Source: Treponema ruminis (GTDB lineage Bacteria; Spirochaetota; Spirochaetia; Treponematales; Treponemataceae). Taken from it: a stretch of 64,000 nt of DNA. The notes beneath the pieces are model-generated. The model was not told the origin of the DNA. It ran no database searches and saw only the letters and a program-made list of their open reading frames with translations. The stretch lies in the NCBI GenBank assembly GCA_017161305.1, contig CP031518.1, positions 1,860,001 through 1,924,000 on the forward strand, given 5' to 3'. The position numbers and the translations under genes are program-made. This document shows, in pieces, positions 39,801 through 44,859 of the stretch. Each line of letters starts with the position of its first letter. The first letter of the stretch is position 1.

Positions 39801-41235
39801 TAATAGTGACAATCCTAGAAGCGGTACTCTCGTAAAATATGAGAAAGATGGTTGGCAAACTAGGGGTGGTTCACTTCCTGATGATACATACTCAAAGCAA
39901 GACCGATTGTTCGGATTCTGGGGGTCAACACATGAAGTTGTATATGATGCATTCTTGGGAACTTCTGCTTCTACCTCAATGTGTAGGGCTGCGACTGGTA
40001 CATTCTATACTCCTACAGAATATACGGATGTTTGCCTTGTCTGGAATGCACCTTCTGTAAATCCAAAAACTGCAAACCAAGCTACCGACACAAAGAACAG
40101 AGCTGCTTACATTCCGTTCTATGTATTCCTTGAAAATGGTTGCTCGCTTGGTGAGACATGGGGAACAGGTCTTACTATTACCAGAGACGGTTATAAACTT
40201 GATAAGAATTTGCATAATGAACAGGGTGTAACAATAGAGTATCAGGGTGATGACAGTATGATGGATCAGTTCAGAAATCCAAAAATGGTTGGAGTGTATT
40301 CTTCTGAAACTGAAAAGTTTGGAGACGATTCTATAACTGGGCTATACCATTTTTATATCACCTATTATGATGCATATACTCATTGTTTGAAGTATGCAGC
40401 TGTTGATTATCCTGCATACTTTGCTGATAGTAAGCAGAATTATCAGCGGGCAACTTTCAAAATGTCTGCAAATTCTAAAACTCCGACTTACAAAATTGGT
40501 GAATTCGGGCCGTCTGATGCTGTAATTGCTGGCAATGATTCAGTGGGTTCTGGACACGACACTGGTATGTGGAGCGATGTTGCACTTATTTATGACAGAA
40601 CAACGGCTGTTGCTCAAGGTGAAATAACAGCTCCTACGCCTGTTGTTGCTTATTATGATAAGACAGACAAAACTTTACATATTGCTGTGGGCAATTCTTC
40701 TATTCCAAAAACAGCTAGTGGCTGGACTGACAATAAAATTACTCGTCCAAGCGGACTCAGTGATTTCGGACGATATGTAACTGTTGAAATGGATGACAAT
40801 AATGGTTTGCATGTTGTGGCACAGGGTACAAAGAATAACAAGGGTGCGTTGTACTATATGTACTTTGAAGCTAACAAATATGACAAACCTGCTATTACAA
40901 CGGTTGTTGATTCTACAGACAATGTCGGTGTTTGGTGTGAGATGACTCTGAACGATAAGTCTAAGACAGGACTTGAAGCACTGCCTGTAATTACACATAT
41001 GGCACAGGGAAGTGCACGTGTCGCAAAGGTTGCTTATATCGAAGACGGTCATTTTGAATCAATTTCTGACCCGTCAGATGCTGAGCCAACAGATTATAAA
41101 TTAAGTGTTGTAACTGATGCGTATGAAGGTGTTGTATCTGCGGGAGGAAAAACTGGAAATAATACAAAGAGTCCATACGCAATTGGTATCAATTCAGATT
41201 ATTTCTATGTAGACTTCCTCCGTGGAGAGGAATAA
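27892..41235 (+). CDS. Giant Ig-like repeat lipoprotein, 4447 residues
   Basis: One uninterrupted frame of 13.3 kb. The N-terminus has a lipoprotein signal with lipobox VITAC (Cys ~27), so the protein should be lipid-anchored and probably surface-exposed. After EAPKIEITYPPLGANIRG the body is a long series of Ig-like units marked by DTxAP or VDKxxP starts and TDNEGxAxVEL or AVDxxGN strands. Residues ~1200-1653 and ~1654-2113 are tandem copies of a ~455-residue unit. Near residue 3800 an IPT/TIG-like piece (FVPYIKSIYPATESS, YIEGMNFSTDLEYRI) leads to a ~500-residue C-terminal domain with propeller-like blades (VAYYDKTDKTLHIAVG, VTVEMDDNNGLHVVAQG). AAGGGG lies before the ATG; a strong terminator follows. 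It may partner the barrel-anchored Ig protein upstream. The function is unknown. Confidence 0.85.
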   Translation: MKKVFLNVWKKALVLSLAVIPFVITACGEDSGLGSTVDTEAPKIEITYPPLGANIRGTFVLAGNCDDDKSVKSIIVTVTDTTTKKVVGTVPASIENEGKSWKASINNYNDKDKKYDYLDGNYQFTAEVHDGAGHKSNASRVFDLDNTAPVFVASNPGVIKSQGKKASAYGSIFTIDGTIADDHTIASLTAKIFDENGTLIGDYKEEDIATAGGTSVTIASHYVDKNDGTARTVQNERYTQIYGDNDAAGTKKYYCTVLVEDNTKSYTDPGESDNTTSGNITSKVYLYDSVYKSLMSSKSGNRYGLSAADFMTLLNGTRAADEKTEPALKILKEVVVDTSAEAEDKDANKLSFSLNPMANPTYSVNGFSVSKDIAGNVTYKEAFSDSTVVVSVNAGLDKTAILPGNLKVWTVLVDGLTPEKALERVSKVASKITAVQKLHYEEVLEKSEEIINEVMKYAEAEKLDIVLVKDNSTDSGSSVQTETLSCVLPKEAYISGKVYAFIVTGYDEDDVAFLQNTLYAFKANEAGQAPTLIITEPENQSYLKSTEGLVFSGKTSLPDGSTLKVAALIINLRVQDENKQNIAVGKTDGYTVDLTYNETSGYSSTDESLTYDPSTKIWTFTPSKLADYNDISASEGEGKSYFYTVDISSESSSRNATSKTISVHVDSTMPKVSIANVTPYVSGSNFYSEAGENIRNYVNGDITVKFNIEETNLKEVSYKVLVDGEEKVSPVSLGKVYSGSIDLDTTKWTETAKEKKNIEVVITAVDVCGNTTSYSTTEYNTVTYKNDKNEEVNFNKPIIICQETDIPQIKFANAELSYKTGKDDQIVEHSFLVVEEEAKNDANKKSIVASHNLFNIKNNNTIQIALDDDDNIASAKVVLYDEAGKLYEADGFENPSIKQIGKPSFTWNYLLPAKEGIYQVYIEVTDSKLKDDLSETVKLWRTNKVGKFYVAVDDGAPTVEIKNPVAGSYQKKAFAANGTVSEKDNVTLTRSIYKLDAKAEDKKSVDITAKITKDKDGNFIWAETDEDIKDLADGEYILSYTATDRYEQSYTSDVRVKVDTKAPVFKDDKSKVFVSSNAEAGKAYVEKTWFNSEALNLSGEFEEANGISNVYYWLDTDVNTVEKDGKTQIVFSDILNEDKTVKTKGASGSFTAVTENGISTYKTTIPDFTECSAANAHKLTLIAVDLAGNESEKIEYTSIKVDMTAPVFENYYYKMGAVKGEVSGNILTNGENDVILYGLISDAASGVDVNNFVLNVINGTTKSILADTQTVKNITFTTEPTSWTEVDGENQQTVNVDTTAGFEKWIEKADAATATTFKDGASIEDTTKITGWKAVIDNDRFKAGEVRTNYFDNAGNGNKNYKMFSIRVDKEKPKISNHTLTAEKKTGEIIDYTAYKTADYTFPAGSDTKIPHYYVNNSDGHTFSLSGVATDNEGIAKVELITGSGVTKDADKGEFKWTGIDLSALDADSNVTIKITDIANNVFEQNIHITPDVKAPEGKHSTGNVDNYFRIGDSKVGEVSDVGLGQSAETYGKDSSLKIRGYFTENGSGLNMIYYKTFASIPSATDIDEFKKDYEGKKSGYFSPLEVEESRTIGQEVIPTNFKTNIPGFKEGKNYLVLIAVDKVGNAELDNVTYKYTPDGTTSEISLAGCYEIKVDMTQPRFERFYYKMGAINAEVKGDILTNGENNVTLYGLISDADSGVDVEKLQLKVLTDTEKKVIADTSNITFTTEATSWTAGSVQYTMASSNGLEKWVEKADKDGESTFKAASSISDTTKITGWKAVINKKAFETGEVRADYYDKAGNSSLNIKMFSVRVDKKPPKLNNHNFADTTPNYTAYKSKTVIEGTGDDAKSVPYYFIHNTDDHKFTLSGVATDNEGVARVELKNGTSVLKHAEKGDFNFDDLDFSTLSAVTTLTLSITDAANNVSDYKIVLTPDVTAPNGIHDTDSLGKDLQFRIGEQVYGSEKVGAKYSKGTYGNSNSIMIRGYFDEAETGSGLSMIYYMLKQTPPSVDDITGTTGFLKNYQDKATGYFAPTEKTSQTILKNVGTGASATQEKVTVAYNFKTLLSGFQEGNNYLVLVAVDNVGNAAVDTKTFSYKANSTDTEDTVVNCYSINVDTAVPELSDQVTVEIAGSSDGLSASQILTNFKKGDITLKGFCSDAAAGIDSVTLYVEGKGKNSTDAEVVIDKTTSVTVGTTSVTSSVEADLTGATEQAETWSGKVAANLFSNVESGTFAVYATVKDKAGDGNTINRSVATIIVDKTNPGVTLKAPADADSSTTDVEINGIISLSGEITDGNILPDKAITAIQYVVKPATDPEDLNTLSWTDASSSTMTGFDLSGNYTFTASNFDTSKLTDKTVYYIRAKATDKAGNVGYSAPVTVTVDQDTDRPVIKITSLDKAGDIISAGTIMGTISDDDGIDADSFKYKDGETGEPKDFTSFNSGNWRIDGLEAGERNIFFVVTDKAGTTFETKKTTKDSFASSGEPYVILEKTPKALNTDAVSFKVDLKDPKITALYFASTEANAIPAYPNTAASEPWQPTGKVSYGPASKFMSIYFTVEEDVEMAAVGSDVEIKAPNGTISLDEGKVTRIDPEGATTDYIYKIGVIDTTGGFQTLVSEGNNTITITVTDKSGRKSSETFNIFVDNVAPTVKNFYNDTETGITGKVTIPGSVTDSTGIKTVKYLIPTAEQQTTYENDRTTDEKTAVTNLAAVSGWKDISVASSMYAEFDIKFESSSFTEETNATTGKTSLIYYASKESSTAGKLEYAVTRSGTGTTEDPYTYAQASTTDATIYVPIFFYTEDSNGSKGITKFYYRVYPDGGIPKAELTSHAESVNGLVKTGNKVNLMGTAEDDEGVASVKITKLEYTTEDGDSITDSTTWKEIDISNLSSDSSDTNRAVTRGTVEGSTIVCDGTTSWKASINTAKINTGTDELKAIRVTVEAFDENDTSSSKAHANGTSATCINRIVVDKTVPVLESAAIVGFASAPASVTATPVFEKSYEAGMYFSGTKATNWYLKAEISDDSSVTGFEISSMTGSGYISAISDGGVDSGDSTLTAITGLVENGRDTKTYTILIPITTSSEGHVYATLEMFDGQHTDVTTAFSFFIDNTAPALYKTKAGTAGVADDKLAHADTLRLKSNGMQIDTGNNVVENSDGSYTFGDELVEARSGLAYVAFYFKKAASETHHTTNRIYSPMFGTDNMITLAASKTADEVYINSEGLPALVKTVTVTNTTTDGVTTSTVKFTRLGTNKFINNAAWNTGATSFGLVKIGGAYHRIKSITDDVATLADEVSDKYTEAEFIYAMLVDHQIAEGFSSADPTGVSNDDGDGLVEMVKQTGSTYKWTASIHSDNIPDGPAEIHIVVFDDAGNSNSGYVKTSIQNNRPRIARVYLATDLNGNNLFDFDNGEVPELDSNSERYTENGTEYGELAYYSTLTKDSKIQATATLKKNQCNFVVSNRLLVLPEIIGGNGEDAELRYAYSVSDNSPEALTPEDAEAESVGITQATGTALKSFSSSLAALQLADRGSTAASPVTTNISSFLGSRTPTDANGYFVKNGTVPTNNRGYLGFVLNNDDLKTHESWVGDTKIKKYFAFTIWDKTPETTQGEDSLYALLKIPLVINVKDDVRPRADITPFYWNSKEDGSFVYAEDGTPEGHIDLVAEADKNKTTVRPGVSGTVYIEGTAYDETRLSKIEVRDPSGTAYTIAEYDSGAWKTAENATEAGTNGWPWPDNYISSKVETITEPSQKGHKVAWKLEINMTKFGIKTDQSVYVTAYDASTIPTGKNSSINSSVQTVCDAHTSRYRMDFVPYIKSIYPATESSAARSRLGKFPVQAGKDMYIEGMNFSTDLEYRIGFSTTPENEALISSPNTYEGKFIEDDDVSKVENGKIKVTAPQNSCYVRVWVKPTGGNWTYTKNNMNENAGCNIEEGYVASDDNGKGNMDRGFKRANDAGTNFWTDDRYIAVWNTGTKFDNSDNPRSGTLVKYEKDGWQTRGGSLPDDTYSKQDRLFGFWGSTHEVVYDAFLGTSASTSMCRAATGTFYTPTEYTDVCLVWNAPSVNPKTANQATDTKNRAAYIPFYVFLENGCSLGETWGTGLTITRDGYKLDKNLHNEQGVTIEYQGDDSMMDQFRNPKMVGVYSSETEKFGDDSITGLYHFYITYYDAYTHCLKYAAVDYPAYFADSKQNYQRATFKMSANSKTPTYKIGEFGPSDAVIAGNDSVGSGHDTGMWSDVALIYDRTTAVAQGEITAPTPVVAYYDKTDKTLHIAVGNSSIPKTASGWTDNKITRPSGLSDFGRYVTVEMDDNNGLHVVAQGTKNNKGALYYMYFEANKYDKPAITTVVDSTDNVGVWCEMTLNDKSKTGLEALPVITHMAQGSARVAKVAYIEDGHFESISDPSDAEPTDYKLSVVTDAYEGVVSAGGKTGNNTKSPYAIGINSDYFYVDFLRGEE
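31490..34230 (+). repeat. Tandem ~1.37-kb internal duplication in the giant lipoprotein gene
   Basis: Unit 1 (31490-32850) and unit 2 (32851-34230) align end to end. Both open KVDMT-P-F then YYKMGA and continue with ILTNGEN, LYGLISDA-SGVDV, DTTKITGWKAVI, TAYK, SGVATDNEG and IRGYF. A more diverged partial copy precedes unit 1 from ~31080 (WFNSEALNLSGEF to SIKVDMTAP). Confidence 0.85.
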
Positions 41236-41300
41236 AAAAATTGCCGGACTTGTTCCGGAGCAAATAACGCCAAGCGACATTGGCTGAGAGTAATTTTTTA

Positions 41301-41346
41301 AGCCCGGAAAGCAGAAAGCCTCCCTGCTTTTCGGGCTGTTTTTTTT
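41301..41346 (+). terminator. Terminator of the giant lipoprotein gene
   Basis: AGCCCG-GA-AAGCAG (41301-41314) pairs with CTGCTT-TT-CGGGCT (41324-41337), followed by GTTTTTTTT. Confidence 0.9.
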
Positions 41347-41361
41347 GTCTATGCCGGAATT

Positions 41362-41437
41362 TGACAGTACCAAACGGGTGATATGACAGTACCAAACGGC
41401 GATATGGTACTGTCAAACGGGGGCTTTGGTACTGTCA
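41362..41437. repeat. Four copies of TGACAGTACCA, two direct and two inverted
   Basis: TGACAGTACCAAACGG occurs at 41362-41377 and 41384-41399; the reverse complement TGGTACTGTCA occurs at 41405-41415 and 41427-41437. Spacing is about 22 nt between starts. The array begins 16 nt after the terminator of the giant gene and lies at the edge of the IS/rpn island. Multiple terminal repeats of this kind are usual at IS21-family ends, but no istA or istB is present; a regulator-binding cluster is an alternative. Confidence 0.7.
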
Positions 41438-41529
41438 TACCGGGTGACAGTTCCTGTTTCTCTTCTTTTGTTCTTGATTTTTGCATTTTACACCGCTGGG
41501 AGAAGTATAATACTGCATGTCGATTTTTG

Positions 41530-41619
41530 TTACGAGGTTAGAACCGACGGATACCATCTTGCGGCACGTGTTATATCCCTGTCGTGTAAATTCATAGCAG
41601 CGTAATCCCTCCTGAACAT
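41530..41619 (-). pseudogene. Fragment of an rpn gene (internal piece)
   Basis: The frame MFRRDYAAMNLHDRDITRAA matches residues near the C-terminus of the rpn gene at 43281 (KFRRDYAAMNLHDRDITRAA) and then runs into unrelated RWYPSVLTS and a stop. It starts directly after the displaced rpn tail, so at least two rpn copies once lay here. Confidence 0.7.
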
Positions 41620-41620
41620 T

Positions 41621-41722
41621 TCATTTAAACTGTTGCTGTAACTCTCGTACAGTTTCAAGCGGAAGCCCTTCCGCCTGTGCAATCTGCTCAGTAGAAAGAA
41701 GTTTCATTTTCAAGAGATTCTT
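41621..41722 (-). pseudogene. Displaced C-terminal tail of the IS-interrupted rpn gene
   Basis: Read leftward from the IS end, the sequence encodes KNLLKMKLLSTEQIAQAEGL then PLETVRELQQQFK and a TGA at 41621-41623. This is the standard C-terminal tail of Rpn proteins. It continues exactly where the truncated gene at 43281-44039 stops (VEAAK), once the IS and one CTT duplication are removed. It has no start of its own. Confidence 0.8.
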
Positions 41723-41784
41723 TGAATTGTACCCCTTGTCAAGGACACATAAGAAGAAGGGATTAAAAAATCCGAAGAAAATTT

Positions 41785-42729
41785 TCAAATATCAGTAGGA
41801 TTTTCTTTCTTTAGAGGATAGATACCAGTAGTGAAATATTTGTAGTATTCATCTGGAGAAAGTTTAGCCAACTGCCACTGATAACGTTCTGTGTTGTAAT
41901 AATCAATCCAGTCATCAATTATTTTCTTTACATCATCAAAAGTTTTACAGTCAGAAAGATTTATCTCATCTTTCATGTGACCGAAAAAACTTTCTTGAGG
42001 AGCGTTATCCCAACAGTTACCACGTCTGGACATCGACTGCCGTAGCTTTTTATCAATAAGAAGTTGAATAAAACTGCAGCTGGTATAATGGCATCCCTGG
42101 TCACTGTGTATCAATGTTTCGGTAGTAAGAGAAATACCATGTCTGTCAACAAGAATATTAATGGTTTCAAGAACAAAGTCTACCTCAAGTGAACTGCTCA
42201 GTACATACGAAAGAACTTGCCTTGTGAAAGCATCAATGACGGTTGAAAGATAGCAGTATATTCCGTTATAGGGAATATATGTAATATCCGTCAGAAGTAT
42301 TTTTCTGGGACCGAATTTCGTAAACTCCCGGTTTACAAGATTCGGGGAAACATTGTTTGTTTTTAATGCTTTAGCCATCCTTCTATAAGGATTCGCCTTT
42401 CTAATTGGACAATACAGGTTGTATTTGTTCATCAGACGGCGTATTTTCTTCAGGTTCATAACAACAGGTGGATTTTGATGTAGTAAATACATATGAATTC
42501 CTTTTGCCCCCTTGTCATATCCCCGATGATTATAGGCTGAAAGTATAATTTCAAAATCTTTTCGGTCTAGTTCCTCCTTCTTTTGTCGTTGCTCTTCTGA
42601 CATTACCCATTTGTAATATCCGGATCTCGATACACCGGCAATTTCACATAACATTTTTACGGACAGTTTATTGTTCTTCTGTGATACAACATCATGGATA
42701 ATCTCAAATTTATTTGAAGATGTCTCCAA
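41785..42729 (-). CDS. IS3-family transposase OrfB (DDE integrase)
   Basis: This 314-residue protein has an N-terminal HTH_21-like segment (MLCEIAGVSRSGYYKW) and an rve integrase core. The DDE triad is visible in LLTDITYIPY (Asp), IHSDQGCHYTS (Asp) and NCWDNAPQESFFGHMKDE (Glu). Its nominal start is TTG 42729, two bases after the orfA stop, but it is more likely made as an OrfAB fusion by -1 frameshifting at A-AAA-AAG (42747-42741): after slippage the frame reads EAIILETSSNKFE. It appears intact, so the element may be active. Confidence 0.93.
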   Translation of the reverse strand: METSSNKFEIIHDVVSQKNNKLSVKMLCEIAGVSRSGYYKWVMSEEQRQKKEELDRKDFEIILSAYNHRGYDKGAKGIHMYLLHQNPPVVMNLKKIRRLMNKYNLYCPIRKANPYRRMAKALKTNNVSPNLVNREFTKFGPRKILLTDITYIPYNGIYCYLSTVIDAFTRQVLSYVLSSSLEVDFVLETINILVDRHGISLTTETLIHSDQGCHYTSCSFIQLLIDKKLRQSMSRRGNCWDNAPQESFFGHMKDEINLSDCKTFDDVKKIIDDWIDYYNTERYQWQLAKLSPDEYYKYFTTGIYPLKKENPTDI

Positions 42730-42731
42730 AA

Positions 42732-43145
42732 TTATTGCTTCTTTTTTGAGTTGTCCGCTGTAATAATTTTTTTTAAAAATTCAACTTCCTGACGTAGGTA
42801 CAACAGTTCAGCTTGCATCTGTGAAATTGTTTGGGGAGAATTATCTGTTTCCGGCTTTTTTATACCAGTACGGTAATTATGGTTTTCACCTTCTGTAAAA
42901 CCAGTGCCTGACAATGCCTGATTTTTTATTTTTTGAACAATGCAGTCTATTTGTTTCTGGGTAAATAAATCTAAATCATAACCAAGGTCTTTTATGATTT
43001 TTCTTGGTGCAATTCCGGCCTGATATCGTATCCAGAATTCTTCTTTGAACTTAATTGTAGGATAAAATTTACAATTTGAAACTTTTAGCGTATATTGATT
43101 TGATTCAAGTTTCTTTTTTTCTTCTGCGGTGAATTTCCTTTGCAT
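42732..43145 (-). CDS. IS3-family OrfA (helix-turn-helix protein)
   Basis: The 137-residue protein has a basic N-terminus, a helix-turn-helix region (KEEFWIRYQAGIAPRKIIKD) and a C-terminal leucine-zipper-like coiled coil (ISQMQAELLYLRQEVEFLKK), as in IS3-family OrfA, which binds the terminal repeats. It ends NSKKKQ; the codons TCA-AAA-AAG include the slippery heptamer for -1 frameshift into orfB. Confidence 0.88.
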   Translation of the reverse strand: MQRKFTAEEKKKLESNQYTLKVSNCKFYPTIKFKEEFWIRYQAGIAPRKIIKDLGYDLDLFTQKQIDCIVQKIKNQALSGTGFTEGENHNYRTGIKKPETDNSPQTISQMQAELLYLRQEVEFLKKIITADNSKKKQ

Positions 43146-43280
43146 CGCAGCACCTCCAGTGTAGATACATTATATCTTCTGGATTTTCCAAGTGTCTACT
43201 ATTTGGGATTTTCCCTTTTATTTTAGTGTCTACTTTTATGGATCCCTTCTTCTAAATGTGTCTACCATTTGGGGTATATT

Positions 43281-44039
43281 TTACTTAGCCGCTTCAACGG
43301 CCTTCTGTTGTGCACCTTGCGCAAGCCCTTGCCGGAGACCTTCCTGTTTTGCAGCCCTGGTTATATCCCTGTCATGTAAATTCATAGCGGCGTAATCCCT
43401 CCTGAATTTTTCGTTGTCCTTTATCTGCTCAACCAGCGAGGACAGACGGTTTGTAAAGTCGTCTTCTCCTGGCTCGTTCGTGTGGATGAAGTGAAGAAAA
43501 GTTCTAACCTGCTCGTCTTTTTCTTCACTGTATGCACTTGCATTATAGATGACCTTCAAGGATTTGTCATTCAAATTTACTGCCGGATTCTCCAAACATG
43601 TGTTTTTGAACGTGTAACATGGGAGGCCGTAATACTTTTTCTGCTCGTCTTTGAACGGGTCGCGTTTGCAGATGAAGAGGATGTAACTGTCTTTCAACTC
43701 TGAATAATCCTGCCCCTTCATGAGACTGTCCATGTCTATCATCGACTGGTAATAGCGGGTGCGTTTGCCAAGTGCGTCCTGCGGGTAGGATTGCATCTCT
43801 ACATCTATGATTTTGTCCGTGTCCTTTAGATACACGTCTAGCCGGACTCCCTTCGTTGTGTAATACGGTGCGATTGTCTTTTCCAACTCAGGGTATTCGA
43901 TGTGGTTTACTTGTATGTGCAGAAGCCGCTCAACAAGCTCCGCGCAAATCTCCGGATTCCGCAAGACTTCCTGGAACATGCCATCGTCCATAAAAGTCAA
44001 TTCGTCAACAGGTTTTGGTTTGAAAATGCTTTCTGTCAT
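43281..44039 (-). pseudogene. rpn gene (PD-(D/E)XK nuclease family) truncated by the IS3 element
   Basis: The remaining frame gives 252 residues of an Rpn-type recombination-promoting nuclease/putative transposase. It has FMDDGMFQEVLRNPEICAEL, the catalytic core GVRLDVYLKDTDKIIDVEMQ (Asp and Glu-x-Gln of PD-(D/E)XK), YFKNTCLE-like YTFKNTCLENP and the late FRRDYAAMNLHDRDITRAAK. It ends VEAAK with a TAA donated by the IS; the natural tail lies at 41621-41722. The start is ATG 44039 (MTESIFKPK) with GGGAG 5 nt upstream. Because the nuclease core is intact, the truncated protein could still be made without its tail. An AGGAGG lies 12 nt before an internal ATG at 43385. Confidence 0.85.
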
Positions 44040-44257
44040 AGAAACTCCCATAAAAGTGTATTTGAGAAAGAAAGAATCCGTGTGCGGCCGATCACAAATG
44101 TTCTTCTAATTCTCATATATATTTATTTCCAAAAAAATTCGATTTTCGGCAATGTAAAACAGAAAAAGTCAGAAAAATCCAAAAAAAAATTGGCAGATTG
44201 ATGTGGTGAAGGATAGCCTTTAGTGTCAACAGAATCGCAAGTAGGAAATAAAAAGTT

Positions 44258-44300
44258 CAGCCCCAGTTGTCACAATTTCGTGGCTGGGGCTGCTTTTTTT
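44258..44300. terminator. Bidirectional terminator after the rpn tail ORF
   Basis: CAGCCCCAG (44258-44266) pairs with CTGGGGCTG (44284-44292). T-runs lie on both sides (CTTTTTTT rightward; AACTTTTTATT leftward). Confidence 0.85.
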
Positions 44301-44330
44301 GCTTTGATAGAAGTTTTGTTTTTGGAAAAT

Positions 44331-44573
44331 TTATTTTGCGGTGGCCGGTTCGCGGTTAAGTTCTTCTTTTAATGCAAGTACTTGCTCCAGAGGAAGTGAA
44401 CAGCCTTGTGATACAGTTTCCGCAGTAACTCCGAGTTTTAGCAAATTCTTCGCGTTTTCAATGGAGGCAGCTTCCTTGCCATACTCAACGCCATCTTCAA
44501 AGCCCTCGGCACGGCGGTTACGGTCATAGTCTTCCTGATTGAATTCTGTGAGAAGGTTTCCGACAATGTTCAT
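44331..44573 (-). CDS. Stand-alone Rpn C-terminal tail protein (80 residues)
   Basis: The ORF begins MNIVGNLLTEFNQEDYDRNR and ends PLEQVLALKEELNREPATAK. It duplicates the last ~77 residues of the rpn gene just upstream (44626-44859); the first ~33 residues are identical and the rest diverged. An AAGGAG ribosome site lies 6 nt before the ATG, so it can be translated alone. A terminator follows at 44258. In enterobacterial rpn genes an internally translated C-terminal fragment of similar size acts as antitoxin to the full nuclease (established for Rpn, from memory); by analogy this could be an antitoxin-like or spare tail. It could equally be a non-functional remnant of recombination. Confidence 0.6.
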   Translation of the reverse strand: MNIVGNLLTEFNQEDYDRNRRAEGFEDGVEYGKEAASIENAKNLLKLGVTAETVSQGCSLPLEQVLALKEELNREPATAK

Positions 44574-44594
44574 CCGCTGCTCCTTGAAATAGCC

Positions 44595-44616
44595 CTCCTG
44601 CGCATAGTCGCAGGAG
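44595..44616 (+). terminator. Hairpin with T-run between the two rpn frames, pointing rightward
   Basis: CTCCTGCG and CGCAGGAG form a perfect 8-bp stem with a 6-nt loop, followed on the plus strand by AGTTTTTTG. It would stop rightward (antisense) transcription entering the rpn gene; on the rpn mRNA it is a hairpin about 20 nt before the ribosome site of the tail ORF. Confidence 0.6.
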
Positions 44617-44625
44617 AGTTTTTTG

Positions 44626-44859
44626 TTAATGCATAATTAAGATTTCGTCCTTGAGCGCCAGCACCTGTTCCAATGGCAAGGAACAACAGTCGGCAATTTC
44701 TTCAGCAGAAAGTTTGTTGAGTTTGAGCAAGTTCTTCGCGTTGGAAATGGTAGCTTGTCGTTCACCATACTCCACGCCGTCTTCAAATCCTTCGGCACGG
44801 CGGTTGCGGTCATAGTCTTCCTGATTGAATTCTGTGAGAAGGTTTCCGACAATGTTCAT
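44626..44859 (-). CDS. Possible internal small product of rpn (77 residues, in frame)
   Basis: Within the intact rpn gene, ATG 44859 (codon 250) is preceded by AAGGAG with 6-nt spacing. The resulting protein would contain only the tail (MNIVGNLLTEF to LKDEILIMH). The same ribosome site and ATG start the separate tail ORF at 44573. Gene-within-gene antitoxins of this kind are known in other rpn genes; translation here is an inference from the ribosome site. Confidence 0.45.
   Translation of the reverse strand: MNIVGNLLTEFNQEDYDRNRRAEGFEDGVEYGERQATISNAKNLLKLNKLSAEEIADCCSLPLEQVLALKDEILIMH

Larger units (their letters stand above)
41723..43283 (-). mobile_element. IS3-family insertion sequence inserted in rpn
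   Basis: The element is 1561 bp. Its ends are imperfect inverted repeats: TGAATTGTACCCC at 41723 and, reading inward from 43283, TAAAATATACCCC; further in, GACACATAAGAAGAAGGGAT (41744) matches GACACATTTAGAAGAAGGGA (from 43262). The 3-bp target duplication CTT lies at 41720-41722 and 43284-43286. It carries orfA and orfB with a frameshift site. The orfA-side end has extra GTGTCTAC repeats (~43192, 43226, 43258). Confidence 0.88.

Noticed and set aside
22462-41235. Giant Ig genes as type Va autotransporters
   Set aside because: The C-terminal domain of the first protein is short and lacks a clear alpha-helical linker, and the second is a lipoprotein without a barrel; an OM anchor is favoured, but export of a passenger is unproven.
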